From Paenibacillus sp. J5C2022 (lineage in GTDB: Bacteria > Bacillota > Bacilli > Paenibacillales > Paenibacillaceae): 64,000 bases of DNA. Positions within the stretch are counted from its first letter, which is position 1; each line of letters starts with the position of its first letter. Position numbers and translations under genes: made by a program. The stretch spans positions 1 to 64,000 of the forward strand of contig NZ_JAOQJC010000013.1 in NCBI RefSeq assembly GCF_025567625.1, written 5' to 3'. Shown here one piece after another: positions 1 through 6,882 of the stretch. The notes beneath the pieces are model-generated. The model did no database searches. It was not told the DNA's origin and worked only from the letters and a program-made list of their open reading frames with translations.

Positions 1-155
1 TAAAACGAATGGCACCCGTTCCTTTCTCCGACTGGGTTATGCAGCTTGTTGATCGCTGGAAATTTCATGTTACCTTGTAAAACGTCGAAATTTCATGAAA
101 TTCTATGATTGACCCATATTTGATGGTGCAGACTCCAGAATTAAGGGGCTGAACC
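1..155. other. non-coding stretch before the tandem repeat
   Basis: No gene is supported here. The only structure seen is a GAAATTTCATG direct repeat at 59-69 and 87-97; the second copy is part of a 14-bp perfect palindrome at 89-102 (AATTTCATGAAATT). The role is unknown. The window edge cuts whatever lies upstream. Confidence 0.5.
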
Positions 156-467
156 GTTGGTGGCCTCATGTGGGCTACTTTGTATGTTTTTTCGTACAAA
201 ATCCGGCGTTGGTGGCCTCATGTGGGCTACTTTGTATGTTTTTTCGTACAAACCCCGGCGTTGGTGGCCTCATGTGGGCTACTTTGTATGTTTTTTCGTA
301 CAAAATCCGGCGTTGGTGGCCTCATGTGGGCTACTTTGTATGTTTTTTCGTACAAAATCCGGCGTTGGTGGTCTCAGTTGGGCTACATTGTACGTTTTTT
401 CGTGCAACCTCCGACGTCGATGGCCTCATGTGGGCTACTTTGTATGTTTTTTCGTACAAAATCCGGC
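156..467. repeat. six tandem copies of a 52-bp repeat
   Basis: Units start at 156, 208, 260, 312, 364 and 416, so the array is exactly 6 x 52 bp with no spacers. Copies 1, 3 and 4 are identical, copy 2 differs by two bases, copy 5 is the most diverged and copy 6 returns to consensus. Each unit carries a small inverted repeat, TTTGTA-10 nt-TACAAA, around a T run. No plus-strand frame of the unit has a stop codon. Because 52 is not a multiple of three, a reading frame passes through all three phases and repeats every 156 nt; this explains three long overlapping ORFs here. No ribosome binding site or coding character supports translation, so it is annotated as a non-coding minisatellite. Confidence 0.95.
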
Positions 468-490
468 ATAGATGGGGTAACGAGGAAATT

Positions 491-513
491 ATGGTTGTAT
501 ATGCAACCATTTT
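491..513 (+). terminator. hairpin with short T run downstream of the repeat array
   Basis: ATGGTTG and CAACCAT are separated by six bases and followed by TTTT, which would form a 7-bp stem terminator-like structure on the plus strand. It sits just after the 52-bp repeat array. No plus-strand gene is recognised upstream, so it may end a transcript entering from outside the window, or it may be incidental. Confidence 0.35.
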
Positions 514-614
514 GAGCGGTAGCGCGCACATTTCTGCTTATTCCCGCCTCCTATATGGTCAGAATGAGCGATGGAAGTTAATTTCGCTTCGGTGCAGACG
601 CAATGAGCCAAATT

Positions 615-662
615 CGCATAGCGAACAGGCCTATGCTAGATGATCATAGGCCTGTGTATGCG
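615..662 (-). terminator. hairpin ending the yqe operon
   Basis: ACAGGCCTATG (625-635) and CATAGGCCTGT (645-655) form a perfect 11-bp stem with a 9-nt loop, extended by CGCATA/TATGCG at the outer ends. It lies immediately 3' of the methyltransferase stop codon, the last gene of the minus-strand operon. The downstream T run is weak, so termination rather than simple 3' protection is inferred. Confidence 0.6.
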
Positions 663-670
663 ATATGCCG

Positions 671-1438
671 CTATTTGATCGCGGCGAAGAACAGACGCTC
701 CGAATCCGCATGAGGCGGCTTCAGCTCGAAATCGGCATAGCGGTGGACCCGGCTGAAGCCGGCTCGAAGCAAGGCCGCCTCCAGCCAGTCGGGATCGTAT
801 GCCCGCTGAATGTGCGTTTCCTGAAAGCGGGAGAAGCGACTGTCCGCTTCCTGCTTGAATATCGTGAGCTGATGCTCAATCTGACAGCGCTCCTCGTCCA
901 GATCGCACACCCATATGTAAGCAATGTCCCGCTCGTCAAGCACGAACGGCTGCTCCTCGGCATAGCGCCGGAACTGCTTCGGCGGATGAACGTCGAACAA
1001 GAATACGCCGCCGCTCGCAAGACCTTGGCAAGTAGAGCGGAATGCCGCCTCCACATCCTCTTCCTCCGTTAAGTAATTGAGACAGTCACAGAACGATATA
1101 ACGGCGTCCACAGGCTCGTGAAGCTGCCAGATGCGCATATCCTGCTGCAGCCATCTCACGGAGCCTGTACGCGTCCTGAGCGCCTGCTGAGGCGTCTCCT
1201 CCCACTTGCTGCGAGCTACCGTCAGCATATCCGAGGAGTAATCGATGCCGAATACTTGAAAGCCTGATCGAGCAAGCGGAATCGCAAGACTGCCGGTGCC
1301 GCAGCCCAGATCCGCCACGGAGGAAGGCATGCCGTAGCGTTCCCAAGCCGCACGGGCGAAGCCGAGCCACTCCGCATAAGGCATGTCTTCCATGAGCTGA
1401 TCGTATACGAGCGCGAATCGTCCGTAGGATTGGGCCAT
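671..1438 (-). CDS. yqeM: class I SAM-dependent methyltransferase (YqeM type)
   Basis: A 255-residue cytoplasmic Rossmann-fold methyltransferase. Motif I (VADLGCGTG, residues 41-49) binds S-adenosylmethionine and the acidic residue after strand 2 is D66 in GIDYS. The methyl acceptor is not known for this family and cannot be read from the sequence. It is the last gene of the yqe operon, as yqeM is in Bacillus subtilis, but here it follows cvfB rather than rsfS. The start ATG overlaps the cvfB stop by one base (TAATG), so translation is likely coupled. A hairpin lies directly downstream. Confidence 0.85.
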   Translation of the reverse strand: MAQSYGRFALVYDQLMEDMPYAEWLGFARAAWERYGMPSSVADLGCGTGSLAIPLARSGFQVFGIDYSSDMLTVARSKWEETPQQALRTRTGSVRWLQQDMRIWQLHEPVDAVISFCDCLNYLTEEEDVEAAFRSTCQGLASGGVFLFDVHPPKQFRRYAEEQPFVLDERDIAYIWVCDLDEERCQIEHQLTIFKQEADSRFSRFQETHIQRAYDPDWLEAALLRAGFSRVHRYADFELKPPHADSERLFFAAIK

Positions 1439-2343
1439 TACAGATCCGTCCCTCCCCCGTCCTTACGCTCCTTCAAGTACGTCCAGCTGCCCTTCTGCTC
1501 GACCAGACCGTCGCGCATCAGCTTGCCGAGAGCCCGCTTGAACGCCCCCTTGCTAATGCCGAAGCGTTGCTTAATTAGCTCCGCTTCCGTCTCATCGGAA
1601 TACGGCATGCCACCGCCCGGCCGTTCCTTCAGGAAAGCCAGCAGACGATCCGCGTCCTCCAGCCTGCCGACTTCCTTGCGCTGAGCCATGGACAGATTGA
1701 CGCGGCCATCCTCGCGCACATAAGTGACGCGAACGCGAACGCGCTCCCCCAGCCTCAGCGGCTTGATTCTCTCGGCAGCCGGAATGAGCCCGTAAGCGCC
1801 GAACCCGACGACGCCTCCGTCGATAAGTACGAAGGAGCCCATCTGCAGTGACTTGGTCACCCATCCCTCCACCCAGGTGTTATTCCAGCTCTCCGGAGCG
1901 GTGAATACGAGCGGCGCCAAGTCCTCTTCCAAAGCCAGCTTGGCGATCGGCCGGCCCATCTTGTCCTGCTTCATAATCACGAACACCTCATCGTCCGGCA
2001 GTGGACGATACGCGATATGCTCCGGAAGCTCGGACAGCGGCAGCAGCAGCTGGCGGCCGAGCCCCATCTCCAGGAAGCAGCCGAGCCTCGGGTGAACGTC
2101 TGCGACCTTCAGCCGAGCAAGCTCGTCCAGCTGCAGAAGCGGACGCTTCATCGTCGCAGCGATACGGTCCTCGGAATCATAGAAGAGGAACGCTTCAATC
2201 TGCTGGCCGACCTTGGGCTTGGACCCCGTCAGCTCAGTGTAGGGCAGCAGCACTTCACCTTCATCGTTCGCCAAGAAGAAGCCGTATGGCGACACTTCCC
2301 TGGCTACTTTGAACACGCTAGTCGTGCCTGCGTTCAGGCTCAT
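1438..2343 (-). CDS. cvfB: S1-domain RNA-binding protein CvfB/YitL
   Basis: A 301-residue CvfB family protein with three S1-like OB-fold segments (about residues 8-65, 75-135 and 155-225) and a C-terminal winged helix (about 230-295, with the GISKGAFKRALGKLM helix). Members bind RNA and in Staphylococcus affect virulence gene expression; the molecular target is unsettled. An ORF ten residues longer exists, but ATG at 2343 overlaps the rsfS stop as ATGA and gives the usual family N-terminus. Its position between rsfS and yqeM is unusual: in B. subtilis yitL lies elsewhere. Confidence 0.88.
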   Translation of the reverse strand: MSLNAGTTSVFKVAREVSPYGFFLANDEGEVLLPYTELTGSKPKVGQQIEAFLFYDSEDRIAATMKRPLLQLDELARLKVADVHPRLGCFLEMGLGRQLLLPLSELPEHIAYRPLPDDEVFVIMKQDKMGRPIAKLALEEDLAPLVFTAPESWNNTWVEGWVTKSLQMGSFVLIDGGVVGFGAYGLIPAAERIKPLRLGERVRVRVTYVREDGRVNLSMAQRKEVGRLEDADRLLAFLKERPGGGMPYSDETEAELIKQRFGISKGAFKRALGKLMRDGLVEQKGSWTYLKERKDGGGTDL

Positions 2344-2687
2344 GCGAACTCCACAACCTTCGCATCGGACCACAAGCGCTCAATATTGTAGTACTCCCGC
2401 TCCTCGCGATGGAATACGTGCACGATAACGTCGCCCAGATCGATCAGCACCCATCGTGCGGAATCCGCTCCTTCGATGCCGCGAACTCTGGCTCCGCGCT
2501 TGTCCGCCTGCTTTTTGATCTCGGTCGTGATCGCTTGCACCTGCGTATCGGAGTTCCCGCTGCAGATTAAGAAGTAATCGGCAACGAGAGACACTTCCTT
2601 CAAATTTAAGGCGACGATATCCACTGCTTTCTTGTCCTCCGCAGCGTCAACCGCCAGTTTCAACAGCTCATCCGAGTGTATGGCCAT
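2340..2687 (-). CDS. rsfS: ribosomal silencing factor RsfS
   Basis: A 115-residue protein of the RsfS/DUF143 family, the full family length. The family binds ribosomal protein L14 (uL14) on the 50S subunit and blocks joining to 30S when nutrients are scarce. The conserved core is visible as DYFLICSGNSDTQVQAI and WVLIDLGDVIVHVFH. The ribosome binding site (AGGGAGGAT) lies within the 3' end of yqeK, three bases separating the two genes. The end overlaps the next gene (cvfB) by four bases. This gene corresponds to B. subtilis yqeL. Confidence 0.95.
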   Translation of the reverse strand: MAIHSDELLKLAVDAAEDKKAVDIVALNLKEVSLVADYFLICSGNSDTQVQAITTEIKKQADKRGARVRGIEGADSARWVLIDLGDVIVHVFHREEREYYNIERLWSDAKVVEFA

Positions 2688-2690
2688 TCC

Positions 2691-3260
2691 TTATCCTCCC
2701 TTAATGTGTTCGATCAAATCATTGCGCGCGTCAATCGTGAGCGGGTAGATCCGCTTGCCCTTCGCAATGAGAAAGGCGATGGTATTGTCGAATGCTGCAA
2801 GCATACTCTCTTCCAAATCTTTCTCGCTTAGTTCCCGAATCCTATCCACGCCAGAGAATTCCCTTCCGGGCTCTATATAGTCCGCAAGCCATACGATCTT
2901 CTCCAGCTTCGACATCCCTCGTCGTCCCGATGTATGATAGCGTATCGCATCAAGTATTCCGCTATCCGTTACGCCGAATTCATGCCGCGCAACCCACGCC
3001 CCGACGGGCGCGTGCCACAGCTCCTTGTCATAGGCCAGAAGATCGCCTGGAAGATGCTGCTCCCGAATGATGAGCTCCATTCGGTCTACCGGCCAATACT
3101 TGGCGACATCGTGCAGGATGGCGGCCAATTCCGCCCGCCCCGCATCTTCGCCGAACCGTTCAGCCAGTACTTTCGACGCAGCCATTACGCCTTCGGTATG
3201 AAGCCACCGGCGCTCCGGCATCTCCGCTTTCACGCGCTCAATCATTTCGTCTCGCTTCAT
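2691..3260 (-). CDS. yqeK: HD-domain hydrolase YqeK
   Basis: A 189-residue HD-superfamily phosphohydrolase. H21, the H50-D51 pair (ILHDVAKYW) and a following His in the LWHAPVGAWVA segment are the expected metal ligands. YqeK proteins are described as symmetrical diadenosine tetraphosphate (Ap4A) hydrolases. ATG at 3260 is preceded by AAGGAG with ten bases spacing and lies inside the 3' end of nadD, giving a 23-base overlap in another frame. Location next to nadD and rsfS matches the conserved Bacilli operon. Confidence 0.92.
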   Translation of the reverse strand: MKRDEMIERVKAEMPERRWLHTEGVMAASKVLAERFGEDAGRAELAAILHDVAKYWPVDRMELIIREQHLPGDLLAYDKELWHAPVGAWVARHEFGVTDSGILDAIRYHTSGRRGMSKLEKIVWLADYIEPGREFSGVDRIRELSEKDLEESMLAAFDNTIAFLIAKGKRIYPLTIDARNDLIEHIKGG

Positions 3261-3840
3261 ATAATTTGTGTCTCCTTATATACTGATACACCGGCTCCGG
3301 CACCGCATAGCGAACGGAACGCCCCTCGGCAAGCCGCTGGCGAATCGCCGTGGAAGAGATGCCGATTGCAGGCATGTCCACCATCGTTAGCCGCTCCTTC
3401 AGCCAATTCGGAAGCGCTTCGGTGCGAAGCGCATCGGAAGGCCGTTCCAGGCCGATGAACGCAATCCGCTCCGCAAGCTCTCCGATTCTGTGCCACCGAT
3501 GAAGATCGTGTATCCGGTCCGAGCCGATGATGTAAGCGAAGCTGCAATCGGGATAGCGCGACTGCAGCTCGGTTACCGTATCGATCGAATAGCTGACGCC
3601 TCCCCGATGCAGCTCCAGATCAAGCGCCCGGAACGCTTCATTTCCTTTGATCGCCTCACAGACCATCTCGTAGCGCTGCTCTCCGCTCATGCCCGGCTCA
3701 TTCGCCTTTAACGGGGACACAGCGGAAGGGATGAACCACACCTCGTCCAATCCGGCGCCATCCCTTGCCGCTTCCGCCGCCAGCAGATGTCCGGTATGAA
3801 TAGGATCGAATGCTCCTCCCATAATGCCGATATGCCGCAA
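3238..3840 (-). CDS. nadD: nicotinate-nucleotide adenylyltransferase NadD
   Basis: A 200-residue enzyme that joins nicotinate mononucleotide to AMP from ATP, giving nicotinate adenine dinucleotide for NAD synthesis. The nucleotidyltransferase signature GGAFDPIHTGH (residues 8-18, with H15 and H18) is intact, and ISSTAIRQRL near residue 160 is the second nucleotide-binding motif. The start is TTG at 3840 with AGGGGG seven bases upstream; no ATG fits better. It follows yhbY by 17 bases and overlaps yqeK. Confidence 0.95.
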   Translation of the reverse strand: MRHIGIMGGAFDPIHTGHLLAAEAARDGAGLDEVWFIPSAVSPLKANEPGMSGEQRYEMVCEAIKGNEAFRALDLELHRGGVSYSIDTVTELQSRYPDCSFAYIIGSDRIHDLHRWHRIGELAERIAFIGLERPSDALRTEALPNWLKERLTMVDMPAIGISSTAIRQRLAEGRSVRYAVPEPVYQYIRRHKLYEARRND

Positions 3841-3857
3841 TTCCCGTCGCCCCCTTG

Positions 3858-4148
3858 CTATGGCAGCTCAATCGTCTTGTTATCCTTGGACTCCTTGTAC
3901 AGAACGATCGTCTTGCCGATGACCTGCACCAGCTCGGCCCCGGCGGCCTCGGCCACCTCTGCGCCGATCTCCTTGGGATCGTCCAGGCAGTTGTTCAAGA
4001 CCGATACTTTAATCAGTTCCCGTACCTCCAGCGCTTCTTCAATATGACGAACGAGGTGATCGTTCGTGCCTCCTTTGCCCACTTGGAATATAGGCTGAAG
4101 ATGATGCGCCTCTGAGCGCAGATATCGTTTTTGTTTACCTGTTAGCAT
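3858..4148 (-). CDS. yhbY: YhbY-type RNA-binding ribosome assembly protein
   Basis: A 96-residue CRM-domain (YhbY) protein, normal length for the family. It binds RNA on the maturing 50S ribosomal subunit. The GxxG-like loop is seen in QVGKGGTND (about residues 22-30). A much longer ORF extends upstream, but ATG at 4148 has AAGGAG nine bases before it, and the extra residues read antisense-like sequence over aroE. It corresponds to B. subtilis yqeI and sits between aroE and nadD. Confidence 0.94.
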   Translation of the reverse strand: MLTGKQKRYLRSEAHHLQPIFQVGKGGTNDHLVRHIEEALEVRELIKVSVLNNCLDDPKEIGAEVAEAAGAELVQVIGKTIVLYKESKDNKTIELP

Positions 4149-4174
4149 TGTATAAGCTCCTTCTTTATTACAAC

Positions 4175-5047
4175 TTAAGACAGCAACGACGCCAGCACCG
4201 TCTCCCGCATTGCAGCAACGGGAGCGTCCTCGCCCGTCCAATATTCGAACGCGTATGCCCCTTGATAAATAAACATGCCCAGTCCGCCATGGATACGGCA
4301 GCCGCGTGCTTCCGCTTCTGTCAGGAACAACGTCTTCATCGGGTTGTAGATCAGATCGCTGGCTACGGCTCCCGACTTCAGCCATGCGGCATCGACAGGC
4401 GACTGCCCCGTATGCGGATACATGCCCACGGAAGTCGTATTGATGACAATATCCGCTTCGCCGCACAACCGGGGCAGCGCATCGTAGCTGTCGGCTTGCA
4501 GTGCAGGGAACTTCTCCCGGAAGTCATCCGCGAGACTGCGCGCGCGATCAGCGGTCCGATTGACGATCGCGATGCTTGCCGGACGTTCGCCGATCAGCGC
4601 ATATACAATCCCTCTTGCGGCTCCGCCAGCTCCGATGACGACGATTCGCTTGCCCGACAGCTCCGGCTCCGCTTCCTCCTTCAGCGACCGGACATAGCCG
4701 ATGCCGTCCGTATTATAACCGACAAGCCTGCCGTCCCTGTTCACAATCGTGTTCACTGCACCAATTGCTCGTGCTGCCGGATCGATCTCGTCCAGCCATT
4801 CCATGACGCCCAGCTTGTGCGGAATCGTGACATTGACGCCGCCTATGCCCATCGCTCTGACGCCCCTGACGAAATCGCCCAGACCTTCCGCCGATACATG
4901 GAATGCGGCATAGATGCCGTTAATGCCCTTCTCCTGAAACGCCCGATTCAGCATAAGCGGCGATCGGGAATGACGTACGGGGTCTCCGATAACCCCGTAT
5001 AATATCGTATGGCTGTCGATCGACAATCCAGATGCTCCTAATGTCAC
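4175..5047 (-). CDS. aroE: shikimate dehydrogenase AroE
   Basis: A 290-residue NADP-dependent shikimate 5-dehydrogenase of the chorismate pathway, reducing 3-dehydroshikimate. The shikimate-binding SRSP lies at 27-30, the catalytic Lys is K78 in VTIPHK, the partner Asp is D114 in YNTDG, and the dinucleotide loop is GAGGAARG at 139-146. The start is GTG at 5047 with GGGAGGGG six bases upstream. The 71-base gap to yqeH contains a short palindrome (ACGCTGCAGCGT, 5108-5119) but no promoter that I can support. Confidence 0.96.
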   Translation of the reverse strand: MTLGASGLSIDSHTILYGVIGDPVRHSRSPLMLNRAFQEKGINGIYAAFHVSAEGLGDFVRGVRAMGIGGVNVTIPHKLGVMEWLDEIDPAARAIGAVNTIVNRDGRLVGYNTDGIGYVRSLKEEAEPELSGKRIVVIGAGGAARGIVYALIGERPASIAIVNRTADRARSLADDFREKFPALQADSYDALPRLCGEADIVINTTSVGMYPHTGQSPVDAAWLKSGAVASDLIYNPMKTLFLTEAEARGCRIHGGLGMFIYQGAYAFEYWTGEDAPVAAMRETVLASLLS

Positions 5048-5118
5048 AGCATCCCCTCCCCCTTACTCCCATTGTGTCCAGCTTGCCCCGTCGTCAAGCC
5101 GTTATAGACGCTGCAGCG

Positions 5119-6243
5119 TTATACCAATGAAGGTCGCAGCATGACCTTGACGCCTTTCGGCGCATATACATCCAGTTGCGCCCCTTGCGTGCTATTGACG
5201 CTTATCCAGCCGAGTCCGGACACGAATACATCCTGCTTGCTCCCCTTGGCTACCTGCAGACTGTGTCTCGTCCATTCCGGAACGGACGCAAGTTCTTCCT
5301 CGCTCGGCGCTCCGAGCAGCTCCCCCTTATGCTCCTCGTAAAGCTCGTCGGCGCGCTCCAGCTTCGTCCGATGGATATTGAGCGCATTGGAGAGATAGAG
5401 CGTGAACGACTGGCGCTCTCCCTTCACGAAGTCGAAGCGAACAATGCTGCCGATGAACAGCGTCTGGCCGTCGTTCAGCTGATAGACAAGCGGCTTGATC
5501 GGCTTGTCCGGCAGCAAGGCGCCAAGAAAGCTGCGCGGAACGACCTCGGTCAGCCTGCTCGTGTATACAATGCCCGGCGTATCGATAATCGCCTTTCCGT
5601 CGTCAAGCGGGATGCGGATCGCATCCAGCGTCGTCCCGGGATAGCGGGAAGTCGTGAGCTCCTGCTCCATATCGCTGTAGTCAGAGATAAGACGGTTAAT
5701 CAACGTCGATTTGCCCACATTGGTCGCTCCTACGACGTATACGTCACGTCCCTTGCGATGATATTCCAGCGCCTCGATGACCCGTTCGAAGCCCAGATTG
5801 CGCTTCGCGCTGCACAAGACGACATCGACCGTCCGCAGTCCCAGCGCCTTCGCTTGCTGCTGCACCCAATTGCGAACCCTGTTCGTATTCAGCGACTTCG
5901 GAAGCAGATCGATCTTGTTCACGACGAGCAGGACGGGATTGTTGCCGACGAAGCGGCTCAAACCCGAGATTAAGCTGCCCTCGAAGTCGTACAGATCGAC
6001 GATATGGACGACCAGGCTGTTCGTTCCGCCGATCGCTCCCAGCAATCGAAGGAAATCGTCCTGATCGACGGCAACGGAAGCCGCTTCATTATAATGCTTG
6101 ATCCGGAAGCAGCGCTGGCAAATAATCGGTTCCCGCTCCAGCGCCGATTGTGGCACATACCCCGGCAATTCCGGGCTTTCAGTCTGCAAGCGCACGCCGC
6201 AGCCTCCGCAGGATAGGAAGGAATTGGAATGTTCTTCATTCAT
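5119..6243 (-). CDS. yqeH: circularly permuted ribosome-biogenesis GTPase YqeH
   Basis: A 374-residue GTPase needed for 30S ribosomal subunit assembly. The G motifs run in permuted order: G4 NKID at 109-112, G5 CSAKR at 144-148, then the P-loop GATNVGKST at 172-180, PGTT at 202-205 and G3 DTPG at 221-224. An N-terminal zinc finger is formed by C12, C15, C42 and C45. The C-terminal domain is the RNA/protein-binding region typical of YqeH. The start overlaps the yqeG stop by four bases (ATGA). Confidence 0.96.
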   Translation of the reverse strand: MNEEHSNSFLSCGGCGVRLQTESPELPGYVPQSALEREPIICQRCFRIKHYNEAASVAVDQDDFLRLLGAIGGTNSLVVHIVDLYDFEGSLISGLSRFVGNNPVLLVVNKIDLLPKSLNTNRVRNWVQQQAKALGLRTVDVVLCSAKRNLGFERVIEALEYHRKGRDVYVVGATNVGKSTLINRLISDYSDMEQELTTSRYPGTTLDAIRIPLDDGKAIIDTPGIVYTSRLTEVVPRSFLGALLPDKPIKPLVYQLNDGQTLFIGSIVRFDFVKGERQSFTLYLSNALNIHRTKLERADELYEEHKGELLGAPSEEELASVPEWTRHSLQVAKGSKQDVFVSGLGWISVNSTQGAQLDVYAPKGVKVMLRPSLV

Positions 6244-6767
6244 CTGTGTGTCTCCTCCTCATACCATAAACCGCGCTTGCGAAGCCTCGATAGCGCTATT
6301 CGTTCAATTCTTCGATTAATTAAAGTCGTAAATCCTTCATCCAGCGGAGCGATGGGGGTCACAAGTATCGTATAGAGTCCCATTCGGTTGCCGCCCAGCA
6401 CATCTGTCAGCATCTGGTCACCGATCATTACCGTCTCCTCTGCTTTCAGTCCGAGCATGTTCAGCGCTCTGCGGAACGACTTCGCGATTGGCTTCCTCGC
6501 CTTATGCAGGAACGGTACCTGCAGCGGTGCAGCGAAGCTGCTCACCCGCAAGCTGTTATTGTTGGAGAGAATAACGACTCGGAAGCCGGCTGCCTTCACC
6601 TTGTCCAGCCACTTCACCAGTTCCGGCGTAGCGAGCGGCTCCTTGGCCCCGACCAGCGTATTGTCCAGATCGGTAATAATGCCCTTTACGCCGCGTGCCC
6701 CCAGCTCCTCCAGATCAATATCGTATACCGAATTGACGCGCATATTCGGCAGTAATTTCTCAAGCAT
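6240..6767 (-). CDS. yqeG: HAD family phosphatase YqeG
   Basis: A 175-residue HAD subfamily IIIA phosphatase. The nucleophile motif is ITDLDNTLVG (D33, D35), motif II is the VVILSNNN segment, and motif IV is GDQMLTDV near residue 120. Its physiological substrate is not established. It is the first gene of the operon running to yqeM, with a good promoter about 45 bases upstream of its start. Confidence 0.93.
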   Translation of the reverse strand: MLEKLLPNMRVNSVYDIDLEELGARGVKGIITDLDNTLVGAKEPLATPELVKWLDKVKAAGFRVVILSNNNSLRVSSFAAPLQVPFLHKARKPIAKSFRRALNMLGLKAEETVMIGDQMLTDVLGGNRMGLYTILVTPIAPLDEGFTTLINRRIERIALSRLRKRGLWYEEETHR

Positions 6768-6810
6768 ACATGCAATCCCTCTTCCTTATACCTCTCTGCT
6801 ATCTTACGAA

Positions 6811-6840
6811 ACTATACCATATAAAGCGAATTTGTTGCAA
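6811..6840 (-). promoter_or_regulatory. sigma-A type promoter of the yqeG operon
   Basis: On the minus strand, TTGCAA (6835-6840) and TATAGT (6811-6816) are separated by 18 bases, a near-consensus vegetative promoter just upstream of yqeG. The -35 hexamer overlaps the T run of the preceding operon's terminator. Confidence 0.65.
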
Positions 6841-6874
6841 AAAAATACCGTACGCCGACAGGTGGCGAACGGTA
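6839..6874 (-). terminator. terminator of the moxR-DUF58-transglutaminase operon
   Basis: TACCGTTCGCC and GGCGTACGGTA (minus strand) form an 11-bp stem with one mismatch and a 7-nt loop, followed by seven T residues. It starts eight bases after the transglutaminase stop codon. This is a standard intrinsic terminator. Confidence 0.85.
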
Positions 6875-6882
6875 CTCCAAGC

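Noticed and set aside
156..467. Possible CRISPR array
   Set aside because: The 52-bp units are contiguous, with no unique spacers and no cas genes.
157..643. Three overlapping plus-strand ORFs of 104-157 codons and one minus ORF over the 52-bp array
   Set aside because: They arise because the repeat unit has no stop in any plus-strand frame; the peptides are frame-shifted versions of each other, without a ribosome binding site.
4148..5002. 284-codon plus-strand ORF
   Set aside because: Antisense shadow of aroE, whose motifs and start are clear.
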